Assembly: GCF_901709675.1 (NCBI RefSeq)
Contig: NC_051094.1
Location: 17,398,501-17,462,500, forward strand
DNA from: Syngnathus acus
Taxonomy: Eukaryota; Chordata; Actinopteri; Syngnathiformes; Syngnathidae
DNA length: 64,000 nucleotides
Direction of reading: 5' to 3'
A model generated the notes under the pieces. The model saw nothing but the letters and a program-made list of their open reading frames with translations. It searched no databases and was not told the DNA's origin. The translations under genes were made by a program, and so were the position numbers. Of this stretch, positions 26,159 through 62,032 are shown piece after piece. Positions within the stretch are counted from its first letter, which is position 1. Each line of letters begins with the position of its first letter.

Positions 26159-26536
26159 TCATAGCTTCTCACGTGGAATTCTTTCCCATTCTTGCTTGAT
26201 GAACCGCTTCACTTGTTCAACAGTCCGGGGTCTTCCCTGTCGTATTTTACGCTTCATAATGCGCCACACATTTTCAATGGGAGACAGGTCTTGACTGCAA
26301 GCGGGCCAGGGGAGAACCTGGACTCTTTTACTTTGAAGCCACGCTGTTGTAACACGTGCAGAATGTGGCTTGGCATTATCTAGCTGAAATAAGCAACGGC
26401 GTCCATGAAAAAGACGTCGCTTGGATGGCAGCATATGTTGCTCCAAAATCTGTATGTACTTTTCAGCTTTTATGTTGCCTTCACAGAAATGGAAGTCACT
26501 CATGCCATGGGAACTAATGCACCCCCATACCATCAC
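26159..26536 (-). pseudogene. Tc1 transposase C-terminal part
   Basis: Encodes [39 protein letters not shown] and SQDLSPIENVWRIMKRKI, so the second Asp and the final Glu of the DDE triad are visible. The N-terminal part is not in one frame. Confidence 0.85.
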
Positions 26537-26855
26537 AGATGCTGGCTTTTGAACTTTGCGTTAATAACAGTCCGGATGGTCCGCTTCCTCTTTGGGCCGG
26601 AGGACACGACATCCAGTGTTTCCAAAAACAATTTGAAAAGTGGACTCATCAGACCACAAAACACTTTTTCATTGTGCATCAGTCCATTTTACATGAGCTC
26701 GGGCCCAGAGAACCAGGCGGCGTTTCTGGATGTTGTTCATAAACGGCTTTTGCTTTGCATGGTAGAGTTTTAACCTGCACTTACTGATGAAGTGTAATTA
26801 CTGAAGGTGTTTTTCTGAAGTTTTCCTGAGCCCATTTGGTGATATCCTTTACACT

Positions 26856-27195
26856 GGGGGTGTCCAAACTACGGCCCGCGGGCCGTCCAGTTTTTATTGG
26901 CCCGCAGCAAATTCTGAAAACATAATTGAATGTGGCCCGCACAACAGCTTGAGCACTTCTCAGTTTCCACACTAGATAGAGCCCGCCACACAAAGCGCTT
27001 GACGTCCGATTAGACCCCCATCCCCCCCCGGGAGGGAAGCGAACGCGCTGCGCTTGACGTCCGATTAGCCCCCCGGAAGAGAAGGGTACGCGCAGCGTTG
27101 GACGTCCCACTAGCACCCCCCCCGGAAGAGAAGGGAACGCGCAGCGGTGGACGTCACACTAGCACCCCCCCCCGGAAGAGACGTCACACTAGTGA
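26856..27195. mobile_element. hAT-like fragment with 49-bp GC-rich minisatellite, inserted in Tc1 element 2
   Basis: Starts actgggggtgtccaaactac and cggcccgcgggccg, a fish hAT terminus style. The following repeats, each starting gacgtc, lie at 27001, 27056, 27101, 27150 and 27180, with ccccggaagagaagggaacg inside the unit. Confidence 0.55.
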
Positions 27196-27889
27196 AATGT
27201 TCTTAAACTGTTCAACTATTTTCTCACGCAGTTGTGGACAAAGTGGCGAACCTCGCCCCATCCTTGCTTGTGAATGACTTAGCATGTTTGGGGATGCTCC
27301 TTTTATACCCAATCATGGTACCCAATTAGCCTGATCACATGTGGGATGTTCCAAATAGGTGTTTGATGAGCTTTTCTCAGACTTCTCAGTATTTTTTGCC
27401 ACCTTTCCCAACTTCTACTGGACGTGTTGCAGCCATGAAATTCAAAGTTAATTATTATTTGGCAAAAAAGAATTAAGTTTATCAGCTTGAACATTAAATA
27501 TGTTGTCTTTGTAGTGTATTCAATTAAATATGGGTTGAGAAGGATTTTCAAATCGTTGTATTTTGTTTTTATTTACATTTTACACAATTACCCAACTTCA
27601 ACCCAATCCGGTTTGTATGTAAAAGCATCCATCGCGACCCACAGAATAAACACCATACCCGAAAACACAAATACAATAAAAAAAAAAATCAAAATATATT
27701 TTGTTCACTCGACTGAATTACAATAAACTTTCTACAAGTATATATCAAAACATTGCAATTGTGTGAAGATGTATTCGTCACTGATAAGAGGTTTTTTAGT
27801 ATAGAAAGAACATTGCACTCAGATGACCAGTCTTAGTGTCTTGTTGAGTGCAACAGCAGTGAAAATATGCTTATATTTATATAAGTATA

Positions 27890-28095
27890 AGTATATAAAG
27901 TTGCTCTTATTTATTCATTGTGTGCCTTCTTATTTTTACTTTTTGTATTGTTTACTTGAATGTTTTGTTTGTCTGTGGACCAATTGGGTGTAATATGTCT
28001 TGTCTCCACCGTGGGATAGTAGGAAACGCAATTTCGATCTCTTTGTCTGTCTTGACATGTGAAGGAATTGACAATAAAGCAGACTTTGACTTTGA
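27890..28095 (+). mobile_element. L2-type 3' tail fragment
   Basis: The 3' UTR end attgacaataaagcagactt followed by tgactttgaac matches the 3' end of the intact L2 at 50880-51035. The fragment ends about 180 bp from the fgf17 stop codon. Confidence 0.75.
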
Positions 28096-28177
28096 ACATT
28101 GTCCAACAAAGACACTCCGGAGAGTTGAATATATATTTAATCTGCTTCAGTCAACATCTGTATTTACAACTGAACAT

Positions 28178-28190
28178 TTTATTTTATTTT
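28178..28190 (-). promoter_or_regulatory. Candidate fgf17 polyadenylation signal
   Basis: Two overlapping tttatt words on the plus strand read AATAAA on the minus strand, about 90 nt downstream of the fgf17 stop codon. Confidence 0.5.
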
Positions 28191-28272
28191 GTGACATGCT
28201 AACCATATTTTACATAAAATGTACAAAAAAATCCACAGTTCTTTTTTTTCAAATGTTACGGCTGTTGCCAGT

Positions 28273-28575
28273 TCACTTCTTTTTTGCTGCAAAAGTACAT
28301 GATTTCTTGTTCCTTTTTGCTCGATGTGTGACTGGGAATTGAATGAACTCAAAATGTTTGCTTTGGTCAGCATTGGGAAAGGGTGGTGAACCTGTGTGGA
28401 GCCGTTTGATGAAATGGACTTCTCTCTGGTTCTCTCTTGTCTTGGAGGCTTTGAGCTGCTTCCCTTTTCTTGTGAATGCGAGATACCAGCTCTCATACTT
28501 GGCATTTTGAAAAGCTGTGTAATTATTCTCCAGTACAATCTCTGTGAAGATACAATCCCTGCTACAACCACTGGG
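28273..28575 (-). CDS. fgf17: fgf17 coding exon 5 (C-terminus and stop)
   Basis: It encodes [58 protein letters not shown] and a tail ending CTFAAKKK. The acceptor ATGCAG is preceded directly by about 47 CT units, which act as the polypyrimidine tract. The tail after HFEFIQFP is Lys-rich and differs from the Arg-rich tail of tetrapod FGF17. Confidence 0.92.
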   Translation of the reverse strand, partial: PSGCSRDCIFTEIVLENNYTAFQNAKYESWYLAFTRKGKQLKASKTRENQREVHFIKRLHTGSPPFPNADQSKHFEFIQFPVTHRAKRNKKSCTFAAKKK

Positions 28576-28583
28576 CTGCATGA

Positions 28584-28676
<93 letters not shown>

Positions 28677-31600
28677 TTCTTTGAAGGAATAATATTCTTT
28701 GAATTAATCAAATATTTACTCATAAAAACTCATCTATGAGTTTCAAATCAAGTCAGAGTACAGGAACACCTGAGCAGTTATCACAAAGTTATATTTACAT
28801 ATCGTTTGGGTTAGGCTGAAACCTATGTTGAAACTGGTTAGATTTCATAATTTAGACAAATCTATTCTATTAGTCAGTCCACGCGTACGTATGCGCGCGT
28901 GTGTGTGTGCGTGCGTGTGCATGCGTGTGTGTGTGTTTAACCAATCTAGTGCTGAAATTGTCTTTCACATATTGATGATGCAATGTTCATGGTTGAATGT
29001 TCAGTTTTTTTGTTTGTTTTTTGTTTAATTTTTTTCTGTCTTACAATAGTATGTTCTGTGCGGCACCACTCGTCTGAATGTGGTATTCTGATTAATATTG
29101 AGTTGTGGAATATGAATTAAGCAACAAAATCCACCAGTTTTTATCCATCTGTGCCAGAGACGCTCCGCCGGCAACTTCCCTCAGCCACACCCGTTCGTTA
29201 CCGTAATGTCTGTCACCTGCTTCCTCTTGTTACCTTGTGTATTTAAGCCCTGCCAGTGTGTTTCTCCCGGTCAGTGTCTACTGTTGTGTTCCGTCCCTGT
29301 CCGTGCCCAGTGTCCTGTTGTTGGTTTCCCCCGGTCTTGCCTGGAGGCTCACGGTCAGAATTTTATCCGTGTCCAAGTGGACTTCTGTCGGTCGGTCGGT
29401 CTGTCTGTTTGCTAGCTGTGAGTCTCTATCCCGTCTGTGTCTTCGTTGCCCACCTTCCTCCCTTCCAACTCCCTTTTCCCTTCAATAAACCCCAGTTCAA
29501 GCTGCATTTGTTCACCTGGCTCCGCTCATTCCTGACAATCTGAGGGTGTGGCCACTTTCTGTCAACTGAAAATTACATCACAATGCTTAAGGACTCAGCG
29601 AGCAAACATTACATGACCAAACCCAGAAAATTAGTGAGCCGTGATTGATTGTTACCTGAGTGCTTAGGCCCTGTGATGTCATTTTCAGTCGAGAGTAAGT
29701 GGCAAAATAGTCACCCCCTGATGTGGATAAAAATGTGTGGATTTTGCTGCTTACATTTTTTTCCTCAGTTGCTTTGTTACATTTCCATCAATTTTCTGTA
29801 CCGCATGTCCCCACGACATGCTGTAGCCTATACCAGCAGTCATCGGGCAGGAGGCAGGGGACACCCTGAACTGGTTGCCAGCCAATCACAGGCTTTGTTA
29901 TGTTTCTCAGATTAGAATTTCTCAGAACTACTTGTTCAATTTTCACATCATTGTATCACTTGTGAAATAAAAAAGTTCATCGTGTTTTCGAACAAGTTGC
30001 ATGTTTTGGCACATTGACGCAAATATATAATTCTGTACAATTATCAAGTTTCTAACATTCACAGCTGCTTGTCATGTTAATGTTATAGGTAGGTCTTTGT
30101 TGAATTGTCTCCCACCTTTGAACATTTTGGCATTAGTTCACTATATAAGTTTTATATGATTGAACAAGTCACATTACACACATATTTGTAAACATTTTAT
30201 ATATTACTTTTTTCACAGGCCAAACCATTTTTTTAAAACAAAGGGAAAAATATGTGAAGCATTAGCTCCACCAATGATCATCAGGTTTTCCGAAATAGCT
30301 CATGGCAAGTGAAGATAATTGTTGTGATGTGGAAGTTTTTAAACAGTAATTCACGTTCCACAAACGCAATATTAATCAGAAAGCCATTTTAGACGAGTGG
30401 TGTTCTAAACCTATATGATATTCTATCTATATGTTTTAACTGTACCTCTCCTATAAAAGTGATTATTTTGGCAACACGGAGATTCTGTCCACGGCAGTGA
30501 TATATAAAATTTTAAAAATCCGAAAATACACAACAAATGACAGACAGACAGTCGACAGATCGACAGACAGAGGGACGAGCGGGCAGGAGGGCGGTTGGGC
30601 GGGCGTGCGGTTAAGCAGATAGACGGATGGATGGAAGGATACAGTAGATAGAATATGCTACGACATATAAGAAATAATATCTTATATGTAAGCCCAGCTG
30701 GCCTCAATTTACATTACGTACATACATACATAACATACATACATAAGAGTACCTTTCCAACAAGTTTTCCCTTCCGGTTCATGCAGAGATACCGTCCACT
30801 TTCTGCACCTTTAATCCTGACACGGCTGCCAAAAGTGTCTGTCTCAACAAAGAGACGAGCTGCAATAAAATGTAAAAAGGTACATATTATTTTGAGTCTC
30901 TATGTACAAACTTGAAAGTTGTCATGGACAACACAGTTAGATGGAAGTTCCGAATCTATTAGATCTGGATAAATGGCTTTTTTTTTTTTTTTACTTTCAA
31001 GCACCAATGGCATGCTTGTGGTGTGTATTGAAACAATATGCCCTTGGACACGTAAAGCACAATCTGTTGGGTGGCAAAACCAGCTTGACTGATACCGGTA
31101 GCTAATCAAAGTGGTAGGTAATGGACAAAGTGGTGGTGAGCAAGTCTTTACACATACAGTAGATTCCTGTCTTTCATCTACAGCTAAGCCACTTGATTAA
31201 CCAAATAACTTAAGTTGTTAATGCATTTCAACTTGCTGCAAATTGTGGCAGTTGTGGATTTGTGAATTGCAATAACTTTGTGTATTGGGGCCTTAAAAAA
31301 ATGACTTTGCTTATCAGCCACTAATTTGCTAGACGATAGCTTTGTGGATACAGCAGATAGGATGTGTTAACATGCAGCGGGGGTTGCGTTTTTACAGGAT
31401 GGCTGGAGGTGAAACCTGACTGTGCCGAAGGACAAAGCCTACTCAGCAGGAGTGGAATTGATCTATTGTTTGTATTTAATAAATTACTCAAAATTCTCAA
31501 CCATACATTAACTGATTAATGTGAGATACATATCCACTGTCAATGTCAAATAATTAATTAAACAAAAATGTTGTCTAGTCATAATGTTCCTCGAGTCATA

Positions 31601-32382
31601 AATCCCTCGATTCCATATTTGTTATGTTATGTCATATGTGTTGTTATGTCAGCTTCCAAAATTATAGACTGTATACTTTCGCTGTATATTTAGTTATACA
31701 GTAGTACATATTAAGCATGAAATACAAACGTTTAAAACAATGTTTTAATCTTATGAATTAATGCTTCTGGGTTAATAATGTTTTGTTGCTCGATGTAAAA
31801 TGTCGTATATAAGTCCAACAGAATAAAGTCAGAGAGTGAGAGAGCTCTTACCATAGACATTTCCATCCTCAGCTGTGGCGGTGACCCTTTTGCCCTGAAT
31901 CTGGATGTGTTTTGCACTGGTGCGGCTGTAGAGCTGGTAAATCCTGACCTGTCTGCGGCTGACCTGGTCCGTCACTGCGCCCTGTGTCCTCATGTACTGG
32001 TTAAAATTCGGAGATGGATGATTCTCCCCCTGTTGTTTTGCAAAGGGAAAAATAAAATCTATATTTTTTTCCGTCTAAATTGGGATTAGTCAACCTCTCA
32101 GGTTATTCAAGTTGTGTTAATATATATTTGAAACTGAACCGTCTAATTGAGCAAATGAAATGTTTGTCTAGATTACATAAAAAAAGAATAATGAAAGGCT
32201 AGAGTCTAGATTCTTACCTTAACATAGCTCCAAAGCATGACAAACTGAAATGATCTGCAGAAAAGATTTTAAAGAAAGTTCAAATATTCTAATTTACTGA
32301 CAGCCAAGACTAAAACCAAAGAGTTATAATGAGGTTTACGGTATACTTACAAGTAAATACAACGCTCGTTTATTCCATACAT
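28273..32382 (-). CDS. fgf17: Fibroblast growth factor 17, complete five-exon coding region
   Basis: Exons 32351-32382, 32218-32254, 31852-32029, 30753-30859 and 28273-28575 join in phase to 218 codons plus stop, close to the usual 216 of mammalian FGF17. The first 23 residues ([11 protein letters not shown] then [12 protein letters not shown]) form a signal-peptide-like segment. The mature part opens with [20 protein letters not shown], a start characteristic of FGF17 rather than FGF8, 18 or 24. The FGF core follows: [56 protein letters not shown] and [12 protein letters not shown]. The protein is a secreted ligand of FGF receptors, used in midbrain-hindbrain and other patterning in vertebrates. 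Introns are 96, 188, 992 and 2177 bp. The C-terminus is basic and ends AAKKK. A rc AATAAA is present near 28180, about 90 nt past the stop. Confidence 0.92.
28583..28674. repeat. (GA)n microsatellite abutting fgf17 exon 5
   Basis: About 46 GA units on the plus strand, read as CT in the fgf17 transcript, end a few bases before the exon 5 acceptor. Confidence 0.95.
29140..29541 (+). mobile_element. Gypsy-type LTR fragment in fgf17 intron 4
   Basis: A TATA-like gtgtatttaagcc at about 29235, an AATAAA near 29483 and the end ctcattcctgaca resemble the solo LTR at 23428-23809. The left end is not clear and no target duplication was found. Confidence 0.55.
29785..29905 (-). mobile_element. SINE 3'-part fragment
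   Basis: Words ccctgaactggttgccagcc and aatcacagg are shared with the 3' half of the SINE seen at 51330-51420. Confidence 0.5.
30753..30859 (-). CDS. fgf17: fgf17 coding exon 4
   Basis: It encodes [35 protein letters not shown]; the first Ala codon is split with exon 3. The acceptor is TTATTGCAG and the donor [20 protein letters not shown] is the hallmark of the FGF8/17/18 group. Confidence 0.93.
31852..32029 (-). CDS. fgf17: fgf17 coding exon 3
   Basis: Fifty-nine codons from [20 protein letters not shown] through [20 protein letters not shown] to ATAEDGNVY. This exon decides the paralogue: the [12 protein letters not shown] start and TDQVSRRQ are FGF17-like. The acceptor is ACAACAG and the donor GTAAGAG. 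Confidence 0.93.
32218..32254 (-). CDS. fgf17: fgf17 coding exon 2 (signal peptide core)
   Basis: A 37-nt exon between TTTTCTGCAG and GTAAGA encodes [12 protein letters not shown] after completing a Leu codon. The hydrophobic core and the phase-0 exit onto GENHPSP match the FGF17 layout. It is too short to be seen as an ORF. Confidence 0.82.
32351..32382 (-). CDS. fgf17: fgf17 coding exon 1 (start, signal peptide)
   Basis: ATG at 32382-32380 opens [10 protein letters not shown] and the exon ends with two bases before a GTAAGTAT donor. The start was chosen because the next small exon continues the hydrophobic leader in phase and the pair aligns with the leader of known FGF17. A short leader exon is typical of this subfamily. 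Confidence 0.8.
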
Positions 32383-35300
32383 TCTCCCCCCTGTTGAAAA
32401 CAATAAAGAAGTGGATTCTGAGGAAGATATGTCCTAAATGGATGCCGGAAATTTAACCCAGAAAAGCAGTCCACACCAGTCCATTCACACCATCGGAGTC
32501 TCTGCAATCGGAACTGTGATTTCCCTTCAGATGTGTCAAAAACCTGATCCAGTTGATGGAGTGTTGGAGTCCTCTTCCAAAAATCCATCTAACTCCTCAA
32601 AGGTCCATCCAACTACATGCATTTTAGTCCAGATAAGGTGACATTTCACATTGGCTAAGTGTCAAATAAAATAAAACTGATCCTAGTAGAGACCTGTGTG
32701 GGTAAATCCCATGCATTGAAATGCTTCACTCTGTAGGAATTGTTTTCTTCTTGTTTTTATGTTGAAAGGTAAAGTCCCGCCCTGAAAACTTTCTTTCGTG
32801 GGTACTCAGAAAAATCACATTTTCCTAAAATGAAAGTGAGACTGTAAAAGCTTGAAAGTTAACAGTTGCTTTAATTACACATTAATTTCCTCAAATACAA
32901 GCGCAAACTGTCCCTCCCATCAAGCTTTCACGCTCATTTGTATTGCATTGTATTTAAAAGCAGGAGACATGGGTGTGGCAAGCAGACTCCTCCTACTACT
33001 ACCACCACCACACTTCCCTTTCATCTTACGTTAACAGGTCGGTCACACTTCCAGTTCACATTAAAACAAATCATGTGGACAAAAGGCCTGTTTCATCCTT
33101 GCATAATATGCAATCAACATCCAAAGAAGAATAGGACATAGTCATTCCCCCTGCCAGGAGGCAAAGGGAACTGATGAGAAACTCAAAAGAAGATTATCAT
33201 AATTGCAGTAGTTTATTGATCCATGAAGGCCATTTGTGAAGAAATAGAAACGATACGGTCGTAAGTGTCATCACTCTAAATATCTAAATATGTGAGTAGT
33301 ATAACTCAGTATCCTAATGTTCATTTACCTTAAAAACAGCAAAAGACAGCCCTAGTGATAAGTATAAATGCAGAGACATGGGTTGTAATCTCAGATCAGG
33401 CCCTCGTGTGGAATGTTGATGTGCCATACACGATAGACCTACTAAACCAAACACAACTGAAAAAAAGTTAGCCTCAAGTAGGACATTGACTGACTCAGAT
33501 TATCTACCCATCCATTAATTTGCTTTATTGCTTAACGTATTCAGGGACACGGAGATCTGGAGCCCATCCCAGTTGATTTTGAGTCGTCAAAATACACTCA
33601 GGATTGGTTGCCAGTCAATCACAGGGCAAGTATACGTAGATGAAGACAACTGTTCAAAATGATTGAGTGGGAACCAGATAGCTTGCAGCAAAGTAAGGCA
33701 ACTGTTCTACTACCCCATTAGGGACTAATACCAAATATAATGTTACCAATTTAAATGTATTGTAGTTGTTTCCAATTTGTTAACTTCATATTCATACATT
33801 TTGAAATAGGTGAGGTGGAACCAATCTCAGCTAAGTTTGTATCAAGAAGAGGACGGGTCACTGACTAATATAGTACACGTATCTATCTATGAGCAATTTA
33901 GAGTTGTTAATTAACTTAAGATGCATGATTTTGGAACAAACAGGCCAGATAAGAGAGCATTGGAAGAATATGCAAACTCCATACAGAAGGGTCAGCACCA
34001 AGTTCTGAACCAGGGACTTTGAGGAAAACACTGTTAACCACTTTGACCACACTGACCCACAACAAAAATGAGTTTGACACCTCTTCAGGCAACTACTGTT
34101 TCACTAAGAGTATTATTATCCATCCACTTATGGGGGATAAGGTGATTAGATTTGTCGGCAGTTAATTTTAGGGTACATATGATGGAAACAAACTTCGCAG
34201 CTACTGTATGAGCAAATTAGTATCTTTGATTAACCTGGGAAGTATGGTTTTGGAATGTGGTTGGAAGTGGAAGCAAACCCATGCATGCACGTTGATAACA
34301 TACAAACTCAACACTGGAGAACCTGAGCTCACTGATTATTTCACAACTAATATTTTCATTAGAACTGCAGAGCTAAGATTAAGATTGCACCACCAGGCCC
34401 AAAGACAGTTTACAACAATTACATTTTATTTACATTTGTATGACAGTTAAGAATGTTAAAAGCACTGCCTGTAAAGACAATTAATTTTTCAGGTGACAAC
34501 AGTTTAACTATGGAATGGAAACAAATATAAAACAAATTTGATGTTGGCCAGTGTGCCAGAACGGATTGTGAATGATCTTAGAGGTGATTGGCTGGCATCT
34601 CACTCAGCCAAAACTAATCCGTTGACATAAAGTCTCGCATCATGATTGATTGTGACATTTAAAATCCTTCGGAACATTCATATAAACACATAATATAAAT
34701 GTCAGCTTGAGAAGACAAAATAATTAGAATGACCCAAAAATGTAGCTTTACCACAAAGAGGAAATGTGGCTATGGAGAGAAACAACCATTAAAACACATT
34801 CACAAATATTTACCAGCAAAAAAGACTCTTTAATGAATCTAACATGTTTTTGGACAGTGGGAGCAAGTTTGAGGACCCAGCTCGAACATGTAAACTCCAC
34901 ATAGAAAGGCCCGTTTATGGCATGGGGCTCCTACAACTGTAGTAACAAGTGGTGGTCTCCAATCAGCTCTGACCTCGTCGTAAAAACCTCGACCATAAAG
35001 AGCAACTGGCCTCCTTTTTCTGAACCTGCAAAAATAGAGGCAAAGGTTCAGGACTGGGTGGTCCATTTTATAAACGAGCAAACCAAAAGTAAAGAACTTG
35101 AGGATTCACTATGGGCTCTTCTCAAGTCACCTGAAGCTTGCGGTTTGAATGGACCTAAACATTTTTTTTTTTTTCTATTCACAGTACCCAACAGGAAGTA
35201 CAGCAGCCTGTAAAAGAAAATTTGGCACTGTTGTACTGGCACAAACTAGTTTTCCAGCAATCTAGGGGGTGGCTAGTCGTGGCATTTTTATAATAAAGCA

Positions 35301-35500
35301 GTTTCGAAATTTACGTGACAATGTGCAGTCATTGTGGAGAAATGTAACGCTAGCAGTGAGGAAAATAGTGTGAAAATATGATGGCACTGACACAGTAAAG
35401 CGATCAGTCTGACGAATGGAGCCTTGAAGTATTTTAGAATGTTAGACTGTGTTTTTGAGCATACTAAAACAGTCTGTGGAGCAAAACATCACGACTTGAT
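32383..35500. other. fgf17 upstream and intergenic DNA with decayed SINE pieces
   Basis: The first part should hold the fgf17 promoter and 5' UTR; nothing specific is visible. Pieces at about 33510-33625, 33905-34060, 34200-34280, 34540-34620 and 34830-34935 carry words such as gattggttgccagtcaatca and atgcaaactcca that belong to the fish SINE at 51105-51445, heavily diverged. Confidence 0.45.
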
Positions 35501-35524
35501 TCCTAACCGTGCTTCTAATGCCTG

Positions 35525-35640
35525 TTGAATTGAATCGTCATTCATGAGATCAGGGATGCCATTAATATTTGTCACCTGTGGGTATGTGAAGCTCTTTGAG
35601 ACCTTTCTGTGATTTAAGGCAATATAAATATTAACTTGAC
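35525..35640 (+). mobile_element. LINE 3' end fragment
   Basis: The words tgtgaagctctttgagacc and tgatttaaggcaatataaat followed by ttaacttgac match the 3' tail style of the LINE remnant at 55891-60582 (read on its minus strand). Confidence 0.55.
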
Positions 35641-35681
35641 AGGAGTAATTTCATGTATGAAGGGATACCATATCAGTTCAA

Positions 35682-35780
35682 CTTTATTATTATTATTGTT
35701 ATTGATAGATGCTAGCACTGTTCAAATGTATTATGATGTGTTATTATCATCATTATTATTACTATTATTATTACTGATAG
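35682..35780. repeat. (TTA)n-rich microsatellite pair
   Basis: Two TTA/ATT tracts are each followed by a near-copy of actgatagatgcta (35702 and 35773), so the unit is duplicated. Confidence 0.7.
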
Positions 35781-35784
35781 ATGC

Positions 35785-37360
35785 TACGGTGGTAGCATTT
35801 GTGTACACACACAAAGTAATATTTGGAGGAAACGCCTTGTATTCTTTGTCACTTGTATTTTAATGTACACATTCATTTATGCATTTTGGGAAGGAATCAG
35901 TATGCTTTATCTAAACCAGACAACATCACTCCGCTCCAACTTTGCCAATTTTCAGGTGTATCCCTCAACAACAACATTCGTCCACTTTTGGTGAAGCCAC
36001 TATTTTGTTAATTTGTACGAGTGCTTTCCAACGACATGGATCATATTGGTTTCTGTTGGAACTTTTTAAAATGTATCTATTGTAAATGTAACATGTTTTT
36101 TGTTGTCATTCTAAAGCTTGAGTTGAATAATTCTGGTCACATGCCTCATGCTGTCGTGTCAAACAGTAGGTAAATTTTCAGTGACTATTTCAAATGACAC
36201 CATATCATTCCACCAATAGGAACAGTTTGTCTCCTTTTCCCAAACAACTCTCTACTCTTCTTGAAATAATATTTTCAAGATACTGGAGATTGTCCGTGGA
36301 AATTATTGCATACTTTAAATGGAGTTAAGTATATTGGGTGTACAAAATAACCATTCTGTAATAACCCCAAATTGTACTTTAACTATGTCCTTGTGAAGCA
36401 GCAATACTAGTTAAAAAATAATTCGGGATTTAAAATTGCTTAAAATACTTTGTGATCAGATTAACTGTACTTGGTCACTGAAAACAACCTTATGTGCTTA
36501 CATGCTGTTGGTATGTACCCAGAGTCGTATTTGAGCGGGAAGGTCACTTCAAAGCTCATTGGGGCAATCGTTGCGTGGAACTAACAAATGAGCCAGTTGT
36601 AAAACTTAACAAGGTGTTAAGTCTGCCTTCTGTGTGCCCTTTGACTTTCAGTATGCAGACTCGGCCAGTCCATGGATAATTTTACACCGCATTTTTTGGG
36701 GATGGGAATTTTCTCACAATGTCAGGATGACTATCTAGGTTAAAGACAGCAAAGTCTGCACCGGAAAGAGTGTATCCTCCCAACTGGGCTGAGTTTTGAA
36801 ATTAAAGCTACAATTGATTTTTTTTTAAGGGGGAGTGATATCATGAAATGCTGGATGCCCATGGCATTATATTAATCAGCTCATTGGCCTACTGTTAGTA
36901 AAAGAAATAACAAATTACTTAAAATTCATATTTTAGTGAGGAAAGGGAAAAATAATTATATTTTGTCAGTTGTGGGTTAAATGTCACTAACTAGGGAGGA
37001 ATGGAAAGGCATTTTAATGTTTTATGAAAACCTAACAATTATTGCATTATTTTAGCAATGCACATCATTGTCACCAATAGTCAAAAGCAGACTCTGCATA
37101 CAATAAAAATAGGACTTTCAATAATAGCCACACAGCACATTTTGGCCTTTACTTTATACAATATTTTTAAACTCACTTGAGGAGCAGCAAATGTTTAGAG
37201 AAGAACCATACAGTGGCTGGTTGTATTTCTAGGTATAGACACTTCTGACAAATCTGTGCATTTCAGAAATATGTTACCGACCTCTTCACCTCCCTGCCAT
37301 TTGTGTCACCCTAACGTTCACCACCACCCCAACTCCTCAGACCATTCACCACCAAGTTCT
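35785..37360. other. Intergenic AT-rich DNA without recognised features
   Basis: No exon, RNA gene or clear element was recognised on either strand. Confidence 0.4.
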
Positions 37361-37361
37361 G

Positions 37362-37800
<439 letters not shown>

Positions 37801-38489
37801 CACACACACACACATTTATAAACACACATGTAGACACCCATGTAGACACGCATGCATTTTATATATATATATATAAATGTGTGTGTGTGTGTACGTGTGT
37901 GTGTATAAATAAATAATCTGCACCATATGATGCTCAAAACGTTTTAAAAGCCAGATATTTATTTATTTGATGTCATAATACAAATTCTTATACCTCTGAC
38001 AGCTTTCCAAAACTCCACACAATATGCAAAACATGGACTATACAATTGATACATTTCTTGTTTGTTTGACACAAACTGCATATAGTGAACACGTTTACAA
38101 AAATGTTTTAACTTATTTTGCAAGCAAGCCCTACTAAGGCCAAAACAATTGACTTTAAACAATTTTTTTTTTTTTACAAATGCTTTCACTCAGTATGTCA
38201 GAATATTATGTTTCAGACACGGAATACGCTGTGATCGGAATTATATTCTTATTGTTCTACAATATAGTATTTTAACAAACATGTTTTACGTACGTACACA
38301 CATGCATTTAGGTCCCTTCCCCACTACGATCCCCCCTACTAATTTTTGGCGCTTGACGACTATTATCTTTTGGTGCGACTCAGCCAAGGTCCCCCCCCCC
38401 CGCTCGTTGACGATTACCGAACTCAGCCACCCACCCCCCACCCTCCAGACTCTTGTTTGATTTGTGTCAGAATTGAAAACAGAATGAAC

Positions 38490-38777
38490 GGGAAGGCACA
38501 CAAGCACGCACACAAGTAATAATTTTCAAACAACGTCCTTACGTATTATGAAATGAAACAGCATTTCTTTTTTCTTTTTTTAATCAATATGCACATTAAA
38601 ACTAATGAATGAAATGCGGAACTAATGCTAAGCTGCGTTCCTGACGAACTGTTGATTAAGTAACCACTGTCGTCAGTTTGTGGATGAAACCTTTCGTGTG
38701 TCTTGGGCGGTTATCAATTCCATAAATTCTTCATTAGTATTCTGCATCACAAAGTCGATGTAGAAATGGAAACAAAA
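38490..38777 (+). promoter_or_regulatory. nelfb 5' UTR and promoter region
   Basis: This is the DNA directly upstream of the nelfb start. I see no clear TATA box or other motif; the call rests on position only. Confidence 0.35.

Positions 38778-62032
<23,255 letters not shown>

Larger units (their letters stand above)
25870..27615 (-). mobile_element. Tc1-like element 2, same family as element 1
   Basis: The left end aactggattcggttgaagtt and the complement at 27585-27612 bound the copy. It lies only ~170 bp right of element 1. It is interrupted at about 26856-27190 by unrelated sequence. Confidence 0.8.
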
